Shown here: one piece after another, positions 14,388 through 24,716 of the stretch
Numbering within the stretch: the first letter of the stretch is position 1
Layout: each line of letters starts with the position of its first letter
Assembly: GCA_025934635.1 (NCBI GenBank)
Contig: JAICWX010000089.1
Coordinates: 1 to 27,472, forward strand
DNA: 27,472 bases
Direction: 5' to 3'
Origin: Streptosporangiaceae bacterium
Lineage (GTDB): Bacteria > Actinomycetota > Actinomycetes > Streptosporangiales > Streptosporangiaceae
Notes under the pieces: model-generated
Database searches by the model: none
Seen by the model: only the letters and a program-made list of their open reading frames with translations
Told to the model about the DNA's origin: nothing
Translations under genes and position numbers: made by a program

Positions 14388-15617
14388 TCAGATCCGGAAG
14401 CCGAGCTTCCGCCCGGCCTCGCGCAGCTCTTCGCGGACCCGCGGGTGGGCCACCTGGGAGATGATCTGCTCGGCCTGCTCGGAGGCGTCGTGGCCCCAGA
14501 TCGCGGCGGTGCCCTGGTCGCTGACGATGAAGCTGTGCTGGAAGGATGTCACCGGCCCGGTCAGCCGGGGCACCACGGTGGACACATCCGCCTTCGGGTG
14601 CCAGGACGGCAGCGCGATGACGGCCTGCCCGCCCGGAGAATGCAGCGCGCCGACCACGAAGTCGGTCTGGCCGCCGAACCCGGAGTAGATCGTTCCCCGC
14701 ACGCGGCTGGCGTTCGCCTCGGCGAACAGGTCGACCTGGAGCGCGGAGTTGACCGAGACCATGCGCGGGCGGCGCTCGATCTGGGCCGGGTCGTTGGTCG
14801 TCTCCGTCCGCAGCATCCGGACCCGGGCATTACGGTCCATCCAGTCGTAGAGCTCGGCGCCCCCGAACGCGAAGGACCCGACGACCGGCTGATCCGGGTC
14901 CAGGGCGCCGGCCTTGTCCAGGGCGGGCACGCCGTCACTGAACATCTCCGACCAGACGCGCAGGCCGCGCTGGCCGGTCAGCGCGGCCAGGACCGCATCG
15001 GGGACCGCGCCGATGCCGAGCTGAAGGGTCGCGCCGTCCGGGACGAGCCCGGCCACCCGCTCCCCGATCGCGGCGGAAGCCGCGGAAACCAGCCTCGGCG
15101 GCGGGGACGGCAGCGCGCTGTCCGCCTCGATGGCGTAGTCGATTTCGCCGGTAGCCAGGACCGCGTCCCCGTGGGTGTAGGGCATCCGCGGATTGACCTG
15201 CGCGACGACCAGGCCACCGCGGGCGCGGGCCGTCTCGATCGCCGCGGGCAGCACGTTTACTTCCGTGCCGAGCGAGACCGTGCCGCCGGCCGGCGCCGAC
15301 GTGTGCACGAGCACCACGTCCGGGGGCAGCGCCGAGGCCAGCAGCACGGGGACCAGGGAGAGCCGGCACGGGAAGTACCTGAGCCGGTCGCGGCCGCGCA
15401 TTCCCGGCCCGACGAACGGCGTCTCCAGCGTCACGCCGTCGCGGTCGGGCACGCCGGCCTGCGCGTTCAGCATGAACAGCCGGTACTCGGCGACGGCCGC
15501 GTCGAGCACGGCCAGCGCCTGCCACGGGGTGGCGAAGTTGCCGCCGGCTACCACCCGGGGGGTGCCGGGCAGTGCGCTCAGCACCTGCCCGAGCCGCTCG
15601 GCGGAGACGACGCGCAT
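14388..15617 (-). CDS. Acetyl-CoA hydrolase / acyl-CoA:carboxylate CoA-transferase family protein
   Basis: The 409-aa product belongs to the acetyl-CoA hydrolase/4-hydroxybutyrate CoA-transferase family. It has an N-terminal domain with VVAGGNFATPWQAL, a second domain with ATLQLGIGAVPDAVLAAL, and VWSEMFSDG, where E224 aligns with the glutamate that forms the CoA thioester in this family. Later blocks are GGAELYDW and FGGQTDFVVGA. The reaction is either transfer of CoA between an acyl-CoA and acetate or hydrolysis; sequence alone does not decide. Its ATG (15617-15615) overlaps the TGA of the upstream split-barrel gene (TGATG), so it is translationally coupled. Together with the acyl-CoA synthetase and AcuC it points to acetate/acyl-CoA traffic under low oxygen. 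Confidence 0.88.
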   Translation of the reverse strand: MRVVSAERLGQVLSALPGTPRVVAGGNFATPWQALAVLDAAVAEYRLFMLNAQAGVPDRDGVTLETPFVGPGMRGRDRLRYFPCRLSLVPVLLASALPPDVVLVHTSAPAGGTVSLGTEVNVLPAAIETARARGGLVVAQVNPRMPYTHGDAVLATGEIDYAIEADSALPSPPPRLVSAASAAIGERVAGLVPDGATLQLGIGAVPDAVLAALTGQRGLRVWSEMFSDGVPALDKAGALDPDQPVVGSFAFGGAELYDWMDRNARVRMLRTETTNDPAQIERRPRMVSVNSALQVDLFAEANASRVRGTIYSGFGGQTDFVVGALHSPGGQAVIALPSWHPKADVSTVVPRLTGPVTSFQHSFIVSDQGTAAIWGHDASEQAEQIISQVAHPRVREELREAGRKLGFRI

Positions 15618-16057
15618 CACGCCGTCCGGTCGAGCTGCAGGGCCGGCCGACCCGAGCCGAGCCAGCGGCCGTTCAGCAGCTGCGGTGCGATCCGGATGAA
15701 GTGCTCCCGCGCACCGGGAGCCCAGGTATCAAGGCCGATCCGCCGCAGCCGGCCGATGTCCGCGGCGTCGGTCACCTCGCGTGAGGGCCCGATGGCGGTG
15801 ACACTCCAGCCAGTGCGCTGCTCAACGTCGACGACATCGGCCTCGAACGCGACGATCGCCCCGCGGGCCGCGGCGGCCAGCTTGCCGCTCGGATCCGTCC
15901 TGATGATGATGTCGCCGCCGTCGAGCGCGAAGTTGACCAGTTCCACGGCGGGCAGCGCCTGCCGGGTATAAATGATCCGCCCGATGGGTACCATGGCCAG
16001 GAGCCTGAGAGAGTCTTCCCTGGTCAGTTGCCGGAGAGCCGAGCCGTCGGAGTACAT
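15617..16057 (-). CDS. FMN-binding split-barrel (pyridoxamine oxidase-like) protein
   Basis: The 146-aa protein has the split-barrel arrangement seen in pyridoxamine 5'-phosphate oxidase-like flavin proteins: GRIIYTRQALPAVELVNFAL, then DIIIRTDPSGKLAAAA, IVAFEADVVD and TGWSVTAIGPSREVTD, ending with FIRIAPQLLNGRWL. Such proteins bind FMN, F420 or heme; the cofactor is not decidable here. Similar small proteins occur in mycobacterial DosR regulons. The frame is open far upstream through the regulator gene, but coding character begins at ATG 16057. The ribosome site is weak. A box-like palindrome lies 38-51 bases upstream, and the acetyl-CoA hydrolase gene is coupled downstream. Confidence 0.85.
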   Translation of the reverse strand: MYSDGSALRQLTREDSLRLLAMVPIGRIIYTRQALPAVELVNFALDGGDIIIRTDPSGKLAAAARGAIVAFEADVVDVEQRTGWSVTAIGPSREVTDAADIGRLRRIGLDTWAPGAREHFIRIAPQLLNGRWLGSGRPALQLDRTA

Positions 16058-16088
16058 GACCGCTAGCTTGCCCGGGCGGCGGCGGCAC

Positions 16089-16114
16089 CGAGTAGGGAAG
16101 AAGGTCCCTACTCG
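16089..16114. repeat. Perfect inverted repeat at the end of the regulator gene
   Basis: CGAGTAGGGA (16089-16098) and TCCCTACTCG (16105-16114) form 10-bp arms around a 6-base spacer. It spans the stop codon (16108-16110) of the DevR-like gene and contains the box at 16095-16108. It may be a terminator, an operator, or both. Confidence 0.6.
16095..16108 (-). promoter_or_regulatory. DosR/DevR-like box upstream of split-barrel/acetyl-CoA hydrolase unit
   Basis: Minus-strand GGGACCTTCTTCCC matches 12 of 14 positions of GGGACTTTNGTCCC. It lies 38 bases before the split-barrel start and overlaps the regulator gene's stop codon. Confidence 0.55.
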
Positions 16115-16827
16115 CCGGGACCGTGGTGAGGTTCGCCGCTCCCGTGCTGGTCGCCGAAGGCGCGGACGGCGTAGGCGGCGGCCTGGGTACGGCGCTCCAT
16201 GCCGAGCTTGGCGAACAGCGCGGACACGTAGTTCTTCACGGTCTTCTCGGCCAGGAACAACCGCTCGCCGATCTGCCGGTTGGTCAGGCCCTCCCCGATC
16301 AGCTCGAGGATATTGCGTTCCTGGTTGCTCAGCCCGGCCAGCGGGTCGTGCCGAGTCGCCTGGTTGCGCAGCCGGGCCATCAGCTGGCTGGCCGCCCGCG
16401 GGTCCAGCATCGACTGGCCCGATGCCACCGTGCGCACCGCGCCCACCAGGTCGGTGCCGCGGATCTGCTTGAGCACGTATCCCGCCGCGCCCGCCATGAT
16501 CGCGTCGAACAGCGCCTCGTCGTCGCCGAACGAGGTCAGCATCAGGCAGGCGACCTCCGGCAGCCGGGACCGGATCTCCCGGCACACCGACACCCCGTCG
16601 CCGTCCGGCAGCCGCACGTCCAGGACGGCCACGTCCGGCTTCAGCGCCGGGATGCGGGCCAGGGCCGAGGACGCGGTCCCGGCCTCGCCGACCACGGTGA
16701 TGTCCGGCTCGGCTTCCAGCAGGTCGCGGACGCCACGGCGGACGATCTCATGGTCGTCCATGAGAAACACCGCGATCGGCGGCCTGGCCTCGTCGCCCGT
16801 CCCTGTGCCGCTCGCCGGACTTGTCAC
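16108..16827 (-). CDS. devR: DevR/DosR-like NarL-family response regulator
   Basis: The 239-aa regulator has a receiver domain (about 18-135): acidic pair D24-D25, phospho-acceptor D70 in [14 protein letters not shown]98 in MLTSF and K120 in [10 protein letters not shown] LuxR-type helix-turn-helix domain follows (about 163-225) with [25 protein letters not shown] and [21 protein letters not shown]. The recognition helix block [22 protein letters not shown] is the one characteristic of mycobacterial DosR, supporting recognition of the same DNA box. It carries a longer polar N- and C-terminus than DosR (217 aa). A symmetric box lies 80 bases upstream, suggesting autoregulation shared with the divergent stress-protein gene at 17020. 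The likely cognate kinase is at 11340-13079. Confidence 0.93.
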   Translation of the reverse strand: MTSPASGTGTGDEARPPIAVFLMDDHEIVRRGVRDLLEAEPDITVVGEAGTASSALARIPALKPDVAVLDVRLPDGDGVSVCREIRSRLPEVACLMLTSFGDDEALFDAIMAGAAGYVLKQIRGTDLVGAVRTVASGQSMLDPRAASQLMARLRNQATRHDPLAGLSNQERNILELIGEGLTNRQIGERLFLAEKTVKNYVSALFAKLGMERRTQAAAYAVRAFGDQHGSGEPHHGPGE

Positions 16828-16906
16828 GGTAACTCCCGAAGTTCGTAAAGGGCCCCGCAGGCCCTTGTGTCACCTCAACTCTAGGCAGTAGGTCCGCTCC
16901 AGGTTA

Positions 16907-16920
16907 AGGACCAAGGTCCC
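16907..16920 (-). promoter_or_regulatory. DosR/DevR-like box between regulator and stress-protein genes
   Basis: Minus-strand GGGACCTTGGTCCT matches 12 of 14 positions; AAGGACCAAGGTCCCTT (16906-16922) is strongly symmetric. It is 80 bases from the regulator start (16827) and 100 bases from the divergent stress-protein start (17020), so one site may serve both. Confidence 0.65.
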
Positions 16921-17019
16921 TTGTGCCCAGCCCGGACGGCCCTTATCCGGCGGGTCCAGCGTGCCTACTGTCGGCAGCAGAGGGGTCAGGAGAACCCTCA
17001 CGGCATAAGGAGAAGGAAA

Positions 17020-17469
17020 ATGTCGGGCATCATCGTCGGAGTGGACGGTTCCGGCCACTCTCAGCGCGCCCTGGAGTGGGCTATGCGCGAAGCGGCGGCC
17101 CACCAGGTGCCGCTCACCGTGCTTACCGTGAACGAAGCCATCAGGAGTTACTACAGCGGCATGGCCATCTTCCCGGACGACCCGGTCCGGACCGAGGACG
17201 CCCGCAAGCTGGCTCAGGCCGAGACCGACGAGGTGCTGGCCGGCCTGGACGGGCCTCACCCGGCTTCGGTCACGGTCACCGCGGTGCACGGCTTCCCGGT
17301 CGAGGAGATCATCGGCGCGGCCAAGGACGCCGACATGATCGTGGTGGGCTCGCGCGGCGCGGGCGGCTTCACCCGGCTGATGATGGGCTCGGTCGCCGAC
17401 CAGGTCGCCAAGCACGCGCACTGCCCGGTCCTCATCGTTCCCCCGGAGAACCGGGAGCACCACAGCTAA
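17020..17469 (+). CDS. Universal stress protein, single UspA domain
   Basis: The 149-aa protein is one UspA domain: IIVGVDGSGHSQRALEWAMREAA at the N-terminus and VVGSRGAGGFTRLMMGSVADQV...CPVLIVP near the C-terminus, keeping the G-2x-G-9x-G-S pattern for ATP binding. ATG 17020 follows AAGGAGAAGGAAA, a strong ribosome site; the frame is open to 16921 but that part lies across the regulatory region. It is divergent from the DevR-like gene with a shared box between them, comparable in content to the devR/Rv3134c neighbourhood of mycobacteria (orientation differs). A strong terminator follows. Confidence 0.93.
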   Translation: MSGIIVGVDGSGHSQRALEWAMREAAAHQVPLTVLTVNEAIRSYYSGMAIFPDDPVRTEDARKLAQAETDEVLAGLDGPHPASVTVTAVHGFPVEEIIGAAKDADMIVVGSRGAGGFTRLMMGSVADQVAKHAHCPVLIVPPENREHHS

Positions 17470-17505
17470 CTCCAGTCATGCCAGCGCCGACCCGGCCGGT
17501 GGACT

Positions 17506-17556
17506 CGGTGGCCCCCTGAGTACCGAAGAAGGTACCCCGGGGGCCACCGGGTCTTT
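17506..17556 (+). terminator. Rho-independent terminator after stress-protein gene
   Basis: CGGTGGCCCCC (17506-17516) pairs with GGGGGCCACCG (17539-17549); inside the loop GTACC/GGTAC can pair further. GTCTTTT follows on the plus strand. It separates two convergent units, so it may also stop transcripts of the cyd-acuC run. Confidence 0.85.
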
Positions 17557-17580
17557 TCAGGGCCTTGGGAGCAGAACCAG

Positions 17581-18786
17581 TCAGGGCATCAGGCCGTGCA
17601 GGGGGAAGACGGCATTCCTGGTGGCCAGGATGGCCTGGTCGACGGGATCGGCCGGGTCGTAGCCGCCGTCGAAGGAAGCGAACCGGGGCAGGGCGCCTTC
17701 GGTCATCGTCTGGGGGGCGGCCTGACTGGTCACCAGCGACACGTACTCCCGCCACAGGCCCGGAGTCACCGAAGCCGGGTCGAGCGGGTGACCCGCCGCC
17801 TCGAACAGCAGGTGAGTCCAGCTCCTCGGCACTACGTGCACATGCTCGTAGCCGCCGCCCCCGGTCAGCAGCCAGCGCCCGCCCGCGTACTCGTGGGCCA
17901 GCTGGTGGATCGCGGCGTGGGCGGCCCGCTGGCCGTCGATGCTCAGCTCCAGGTTGGTCAGCGGGTCGTCCCGGTGCGAGTCGCACCCGTGCTGGCTGAC
18001 CAGGAGCTGCGGGCGGAACTGCCGCAGCAGCGGCGGTACCACGGCGTGGAAGGCGCGCAGCCAGCCGGCGTCCCCGGTCAGGGCGGGCAGCGCGACGTTG
18101 ACCGCCGAGCCCTCCGCGGCGGCACCCCCGGTATCGGTCGCGTACCCGGTGCCGGGGAACAAGCTGTCCGGGTGCTCGTGCAGCCCGATGGTCAGGACCC
18201 GCGGGTCGTTCCAGAAGGCCCGCTCCACGCCGTCCCCGTGGTGGGCGTCCACGTCCACGTAGGCGATCCGCTCGGCACCCTGGCTGAGCAGCCAGGCGAT
18301 CGCGACGGCCGGGTCGTTGTAGACGCAGAAGCCGCTGGCGCTCCCGGCCATGGCGTGGTGCAGGCCGCCCGCGATGCTCGCCCCGTGCTGCGCCGCCGAC
18401 GTCCACACGGCCCGGGCCGCGGCCAGCGTGGCCCCGGTCACCATGGCGGCCGCCTCGTGCATGCCGGGGAACACCGGGTCGTCGTCGGTGCCGAGCCCGT
18501 GCATGAGCAGCACCCGTTCGGTCATGCGCTCCTTGCCCAGGCCCAGCAGCCGGCCACTGCCGGCCAGCCGGACGATGTCGATATAGCCGCGGTGGTGGTA
18601 GAGCTCGAGCTCGGCCCGGGTCGCCGCGGCCGGGACCTCGACCGACACCCCGTCCAGCTGGAACAAGCCGAAGGCCCGGGCCAGCTCCATGGTCAGCTTG
18701 AGCCGGATGGGAGCCATCGGGTGGCCGGGCCCGAAATCGTACGCAGCCAGCCGCTCGTCCCAGGCCACGTGCAGAGTGCAGGTCAT
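17581..18786 (-). CDS. acuC: AcuC-type class I histone-deacetylase-fold lysine deacetylase
   Basis: The 401-aa protein has the arginase/deacetylase fold of AcuC. H143-H144 form the charge-relay pair (GLHHAMAGSASGFCVYND). The zinc ligands are D180 and H182 in YVDVDAHHGDGVE and D269 in SQHGCDSHRDDPL. Y313 in TGGGGY is the catalytic tyrosine. All active-site residues are present, so it should be active. AcuC enzymes remove acetyl groups from lysines and classically reactivate acetyl-CoA synthetase. Its ATG overlaps the cydC stop (ATGA), so it is the last gene of the cytochrome bd run, an unusual setting. An acyl-CoA synthetase, whose catalytic lysine is the usual acetylation site in that superfamily, lies at the other end of the run. 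Confidence 0.92.
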   Translation of the reverse strand: MTCTLHVAWDERLAAYDFGPGHPMAPIRLKLTMELARAFGLFQLDGVSVEVPAAATRAELELYHHRGYIDIVRLAGSGRLLGLGKERMTERVLLMHGLGTDDDPVFPGMHEAAAMVTGATLAAARAVWTSAAQHGASIAGGLHHAMAGSASGFCVYNDPAVAIAWLLSQGAERIAYVDVDAHHGDGVERAFWNDPRVLTIGLHEHPDSLFPGTGYATDTGGAAAEGSAVNVALPALTGDAGWLRAFHAVVPPLLRQFRPQLLVSQHGCDSHRDDPLTNLELSIDGQRAAHAAIHQLAHEYAGGRWLLTGGGGYEHVHVVPRSWTHLLFEAAGHPLDPASVTPGLWREYVSLVTSQAAPQTMTEGALPRFASFDGGYDPADPVDQAILATRNAVFPLHGLMP

Positions 18787-20570
18787 CTCGGCCCTCCTCG
18801 TGCCGTCCAGAGGCGCTGGTAAACGCCGCCGGCCCGGATGAGCTGGTCGTGGATACCCCGCTCGGCCACCCGGCCGTGATCGAGCACGACGATCTCGTCC
18901 ACCTGGTCCAGGCCGTCCAGGTCGTGGGTGATCAGCAGCGTGCTCCGGCCGGCGGTGGCGGCCAGCAGGTCGGCGGTCAGCGCGCGGCGGTTCTCCGGGT
19001 CCAGGTGCGCGGTGGGCTCGTCCAGGACGAGCACGGCCGGGTCGGCCAGCAGCGCCCGGGCCAGGGCGAGCCGCTGGCGCTGGCCGCCGGACAGCGCGGT
19101 GCCGTGGGTCCCGGCCGGGGTATCCCAGCCCAGGGGCAGCGAGGTGATCCAGTCCAGCAGCCGGGCCCGGTCCGCGGCCGCGGCCAGCTCGGCGTCGCTG
19201 GCGGCCGGCTTGGCCAGCCGGAGGTTGTCCCGGATGGTCGCGTCGAAGATGTGCGGGTCGGCGGCGCAGCCGGTGACCACCGCGCGGACGTCGTCGGGGT
19301 CATAGCCGGCCAGGTCGCGGCCGTTCAGAGTGGCCGTGCCGCGGGACAGGTCGGCGAACCGGAACAGGACCGCGGCCACGGTCGACTTGCCGGCGCCGGT
19401 CGCGCCGACCAGGGCGACCCGTCGCCCGGGCCGAAGGTCAAGATCTATATCCCGAACGGCGTCGGTGTCACGCCCCGGGTACCGCACCGCGGCCCCGCGC
19501 AGCGAGATCGTCACCGGCCGCTCCGGTGGCGGGAACGGGTGACCGGGGCGGCGGACCGGATCCGGCGTGTCGGCCATCGCCGCGATCCGGTCCGCCGCGC
19601 TCCTGGCCTGGCCGAGCTGGAGCGCGGCGGCGGGCAGCGCCGCGACCGCCTCGAACGCGGCCAGCGCGGTGAGGGTGATGACGGCCAGCGGCACCCGGCC
19701 CAGCGCGCCGTGCCCGGTGGCCGCGACACTGGTTGTTGTAACACCGAGCACCAGCACGCCCCACAGGGTCAGGCCGGAGACCACGGCGGTGAGGCCGACG
19801 CCGAGACCGGACGCCGCGGCCGAGCGGCGGGCCAGCCGGGTCAGCTCGGCGTCCGCGGTCCGGGCCCGGTCCAGGCCGGACTCGACCGCACCGAACGCGT
19901 GCAGCTCGGCCGCGCCGTTCAGCAGGTCGGTGACGGCGGCCCCCAGTTCGCCGCGGGCGGGCGCGGTCCGGCGGGACGCGCGGCGGGCCGTCGTGGCGGC
20001 GGCCAGCGGCACCAGCACCCCGGCGGCCAGCAGGCCCGCCGCGAGCACCCCGGCCGCGGGAGCCAGGATCAGCAGCACGGCGGTGCTGGCGCCCGCTCCG
20101 ACCAGGGCGGCGGCCAGCGGCGGCACGATGCCGCGGATGAACAGGTCCTGGGTTGCGTCCACGTCGCTGACCAGCCGGGCCAGCATGTCACCGGACCGGA
20201 ACGCGGCCAGGCCAGCCGGGGCCAGCCGCTCGAGCTGGCGGTAGCTGGCCACCCGGACGTCGGCCAGGACCCGGAAGGCCACGTCGTGAGAGAACAGCCG
20301 CTCGGCGTAGCGCAGCACGCCCCGGCCGACGGACAGCGCGCGGACCAGGACCACGACCACCGAGATGGCCACGATGTTCGGGTGCTGGGAGGCGCGGGCC
20401 AGCAGGAAGCCCGAGGTGGCCAGCAGCGCGACCCCGGCCCCGCAGGCGCCCGCCCCGGCCAGCACGGCCAGCGCCAGCTCGCGGCGCATCGAGCGGGATA
20501 CGAAGGCGAGCTGGAGCAGGCGGAGCAGCGAGTGCCCGGCTCCCGGCCGGACGGGGGTGATCGCGGTCAT
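18783..20570 (-). CDS. cydC: CydC, heterodimeric ABC exporter subunit for cytochrome bd assembly
   Basis: The 595-aa half transporter has six N-terminal membrane helices (about 25-320) and a C-terminal ATPase domain: Walker A GATGAGKS, signature LSGGQRQRLALARALL, Walker B VLVLDEPTAHLD and switch histidine in THDLDGLD. With CydD it forms the thiol/heme-linked ABC exporter needed to assemble cytochrome bd in the membrane. Its ATG overlaps the cydD stop by four bases (ATGA) and its own stop overlaps the acuC start in the same way. Assignment as CydC rather than CydD rests on gene order and on its similarity to the second subunit. Confidence 0.93.
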   Translation of the reverse strand: MTAITPVRPGAGHSLLRLLQLAFVSRSMRRELALAVLAGAGACGAGVALLATSGFLLARASQHPNIVAISVVVVLVRALSVGRGVLRYAERLFSHDVAFRVLADVRVASYRQLERLAPAGLAAFRSGDMLARLVSDVDATQDLFIRGIVPPLAAALVGAGASTAVLLILAPAAGVLAAGLLAAGVLVPLAAATTARRASRRTAPARGELGAAVTDLLNGAAELHAFGAVESGLDRARTADAELTRLARRSAAASGLGVGLTAVVSGLTLWGVLVLGVTTTSVAATGHGALGRVPLAVITLTALAAFEAVAALPAAALQLGQARSAADRIAAMADTPDPVRRPGHPFPPPERPVTISLRGAAVRYPGRDTDAVRDIDLDLRPGRRVALVGATGAGKSTVAAVLFRFADLSRGTATLNGRDLAGYDPDDVRAVVTGCAADPHIFDATIRDNLRLAKPAASDAELAAAADRARLLDWITSLPLGWDTPAGTHGTALSGGQRQRLALARALLADPAVLVLDEPTAHLDPENRRALTADLLAATAGRSTLLITHDLDGLDQVDEIVVLDHGRVAERGIHDQLIRAGGVYQRLWTARGGPR

Positions 20571-22251
20571 GACGCCACCGCCAGCAGCGCCGCCGGATGG
20601 CTCAGGCGGCCGTCGTCGAGGGTGAAAACCCGGCCCGTGACCGGTCGCTGGTCGTGGGCGACCCGGATCACGGTGCGGCCGGCCGTCAGGGTGGCCAGCG
20701 CGGCGTCGAGCCGGGCCGCGGTCTGCGCGTCCAGGTGGGCGGCGGGCTCGTCCAGCAGCAGCAGCGGCGCGTCGCGCAGGAACGCGCGGGCCAGCGCGAG
20801 CTGCTGACGCTGGCCGGAGGACAGCCGCAGGCCGCCCTCCCCCACCGCCGTGTCGTAGCCGTGCGGCAGGTTCTCGATGAACTCATCCGCCCCGGCCGCC
20901 CGGGCGGCGGCTTCGACGGCCGCGCGGCTGGCGGCCGGGTCGCCGAGCGCGATGTTCTCGGCCACCGACGCGGCGAACAAGTGCGGATCCTGCGGGACCC
21001 AGGCGAGCTGGCGGCGCCACTCCCCCACCGGGACGCGGGCCAGGTCCAGGTCGCCGACCTCGATCCGGCCGCTGGTGGGCTCGGCGAAGCGGAGCAGGAG
21101 CGCGAGCAGCGAGCTCTTGCCCGCCCCGCTCGGCCCGGTCAGGGTGATCCGGTCACCGGGCCGGATCGTCATGCTCACCCCGGACAGGACACCGGAGCCG
21201 CGGCCCGGGTAGGACAGTCCCACCCCGCTCAGCCTGATCGTGTCCGTCCGCAGGTCCGCCGGCCGCGACGCGGGCCGGGCGAGCCCGGCCTCCCGGCCGG
21301 GGACCGGGGTGTCGAGGATGGCGAAGACGTCGGCGGCCGCGGCGGCGCCTTCGGTGCTGGCGTGGAACTGGGCGCCGACCGCGCGCAGCGGCAGGTACGC
21401 CTCGGGGGTGAGCAGCAGGACCAGCAAGGCAGTCTGATAGCTCATGTGGCCGGCCAGCAGGCGCAGCCCGACCTCCACCGCGACCAGGGCAGTGGCCAGC
21501 GCGGCCGCCAGCTCCAGCACGAACGCGGACAGGAAGGCCACCCGCAGCGTGGCCATGGTGGCCTGGCGGTAGTCCCCGGTGACCTGGCCGATCACCTCGG
21601 CCTGGGGCTTGGCCCGGCCGAACAGCTTGAGCGTGGGCAGCCCCTCCACCACATCGAGGAAATGGCCGCCGAGTTTCGCCATCAGCCGCCACTGGCGCTG
21701 GGTGACGGCCTTGGTGTGCAGGCCGACCAGGATGGCGAACAGCGGGATCAGCGGCAGCGTCACGCCGATGACCACCCCGGAGATCCAGTCCGCCAGCCCG
21801 ACCCGGATCAGCACGGCGAACGGCACCACGCTGGCCAGCACCAGCTGGGGCAGGTAGCGGGCGAAGTACGGGTCGAGCGCGTCCAGGCCCCGGGTGGCCA
21901 GCGTGGTGACCTCGCCGGACCGGTGCCCGGTCAGCCAGGACGGTCCCAGCCTCAGCACGTGGTCGGTCAGGCGGCGGCGCAATTGGGACTTGACCGCGGC
22001 CGCCGCGCGCAGCGCGGTGACCTCGCCGCCGTAGGTGGCCGCGGCCCGGGCCAGCAGGACGATCGCCAGCGCACCGAGCGAGCCGGCCAGGACGGTAACC
22101 CCGGTCCCGGTGGCGGCGCCGGCCAGGAGGTGCGCCAGCAGGCTGGCCTGGAACAGGATCAGGGCGGTGGCGACCAGGCCGAGGGCGACGGTGACCGCGA
22201 GGTAGCCGCGCGCGGCGGCCGAGTAGCGCAGCAGCCGCGGGTCGAGTGGCT

Positions 22252-22255
<4 letters not shown>
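20567..22255 (-). CDS. cydD: CydD, heterodimeric ABC exporter subunit for cytochrome bd assembly
   Basis: The 562-aa half transporter has six membrane helices (about 15-300) and an ATPase domain: Walker A GPSGAGKSS, signature LSSGQRQQLALARAFL (SSGQ instead of SGGQ), Walker B LLLLDEPAAHLD and AHDQRPVTG at the switch. The same frame is open far upstream through cydB, but the true start is GTG 22255-22253, which overlaps the cydB stop (GTGA) and begins VKPLDPRLLRYSAAARGYL. It is preceded by cydB and followed by overlapping cydC, so the exporter is made in step with the oxidase it matures. Confidence 0.93.
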
Positions 22256-23292
<1,037 letters not shown>

Positions 23293-23308
23293 GACGGGAT
23301 TCTCCTGA

Positions 23309-24697
23309 TCAGTACTGGAAGACGGGCAGCGGTTCGGGGGCGCCGGGCTGGCCGGCCTCGGCCGGGGCGCCCGCCTTGACGTGCCGGACCGTCAGCCACC
23401 AGGCGATGCCCGCCAGGGCGGCGTAGAGCAGCGTGAAGGTGGTCAGCGAGATGATCACCGAGGAGACGGTGACGCCCGGCGAGACGCTCTGCGCGGTGGT
23501 CAGCAGGCCGAACACCGTCCACGGCTGGCGGCCCATCTCGGTGAAGATCCAGCCGAACGCGATGCCCAGGTAGGGCAGCGGCAGGCCCCACAGCGCGACC
23601 CGGTAGAACCAGCGGCTGCGCGGCAGGGCGCGCCGCCGGGTCAGCCACAGGCCGAGCGCGGCCAGCAGCGCGGCCAGCGAGCCGAAGCCGATCATCAGGC
23701 GGAACGACCAGTAGGTGACACCGATGACGGGCTTGTACTGGCCGGGCCCGTACTTCCTGGCGTAGGCCTTCTCGACGTCGTTGATGCCCTGGACGGTGCC
23801 GTGCGGGTTCATCGTGGAGATCAGCGAGAGCAGGTACGGCACCCGGACGCTCCACAGCTCCTTGTCGCCGTTCAGCGAGCCGATGGTGAACAGGGAGAAG
23901 GACGCGTCGGTTTGGGTGGTGTACAGCGCCTCGGCCGCGGCCATCTTCATCGGCTGCTGCGACTCCATCATCCGGGCCTGCACGTCGCCGGTGACCGCGG
24001 TGGCGATGCCGGCCAGCAGCGTCACGACCAGGCCGAGCCGCATGGCCCGCCGGAACACGTCCAGGTTGTTGCGCAGGGCTACGTGCCAGGCGCTGGCGGC
24101 CACGATCACCGCGCCGGCCACCATGAACGCCGCGAAGAACACGTGCGGCCAGGTCGCCAGCACGGTCGGGTTGGTGAGCAGGGCGACGATGCTGGTGAGC
24201 ACCACCCGGTGGGTGGCCGGGTCGACCCGGTAGCCGACCGGGTGCTGCATCCAGGAGTTGGCGGCCAGGATGAAGAAGGCGGACAGGCTGGTGCCGACGG
24301 AGACCAGCCAGATCGCGGTCAGGTGCAGCCGGGGCGACAGCTTGTTCCAGCCGAAGATCCAGACGCCGATGAACGTGGACTCCAGGAAGAACGTCAGCAG
24401 CGCCTCCATCGCCAGCGGCGCGCCGAACACGTTCCCGACGAACCTGGAGTAGGCCGACCAGTTCATGCCGAACTGGAATTCCTGCACGATCCCGGTAACC
24501 ACCCCGACCGCGAAGTTGATCAGGAAGATCTTCCCGAAGAACTTCGTCATCCGCAGGTACACGTCGTCCTTCTTGACCCGCCACAGCGTCTGCATGATCG
24601 CGACCAGGTAGGACAGGCTGAGGGTGAGCGGGACGAAGATGAAGTGGTACACGGTGGTGATCCCGAATTGCCATCGGGACAGTTCGAGAACGGTCAT
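23309..24697 (-). CDS. cydA: Cytochrome bd oxidase subunit I
   Basis: The 462-aa protein carries the CydA heme ligands: H18 (b595 position) in ITTVYHFIFVPLTLS, H185 and M335 (b558) in TWPHVFF and FRLMIGFG, plus E98/E106 in the proton path and EMGRQPW at 387-393. The Q loop between helices 6 and 7 is of the short kind. It oxidises menaquinol/ubiquinol and reduces O2 to water without proton pumping, working at very low O2. ATG 24697 has AGGGAAAG upstream and follows the nitroreductase stop by 19 bases, with no promoter-like gap, so it is probably co-transcribed from the box at 25759. Confidence 0.96.
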   Translation of the reverse strand: MTVLELSRWQFGITTVYHFIFVPLTLSLSYLVAIMQTLWRVKKDDVYLRMTKFFGKIFLINFAVGVVTGIVQEFQFGMNWSAYSRFVGNVFGAPLAMEALLTFFLESTFIGVWIFGWNKLSPRLHLTAIWLVSVGTSLSAFFILAANSWMQHPVGYRVDPATHRVVLTSIVALLTNPTVLATWPHVFFAAFMVAGAVIVAASAWHVALRNNLDVFRRAMRLGLVVTLLAGIATAVTGDVQARMMESQQPMKMAAAEALYTTQTDASFSLFTIGSLNGDKELWSVRVPYLLSLISTMNPHGTVQGINDVEKAYARKYGPGQYKPVIGVTYWSFRLMIGFGSLAALLAALGLWLTRRRALPRSRWFYRVALWGLPLPYLGIAFGWIFTEMGRQPWTVFGLLTTAQSVSPGVTVSSVIISLTTFTLLYAALAGIAWWLTVRHVKAGAPAEAGQPGAPEPLPVFQY

Positions 24698-24716
24698 CGG
24701 CTTTCCCTGATCGTCG

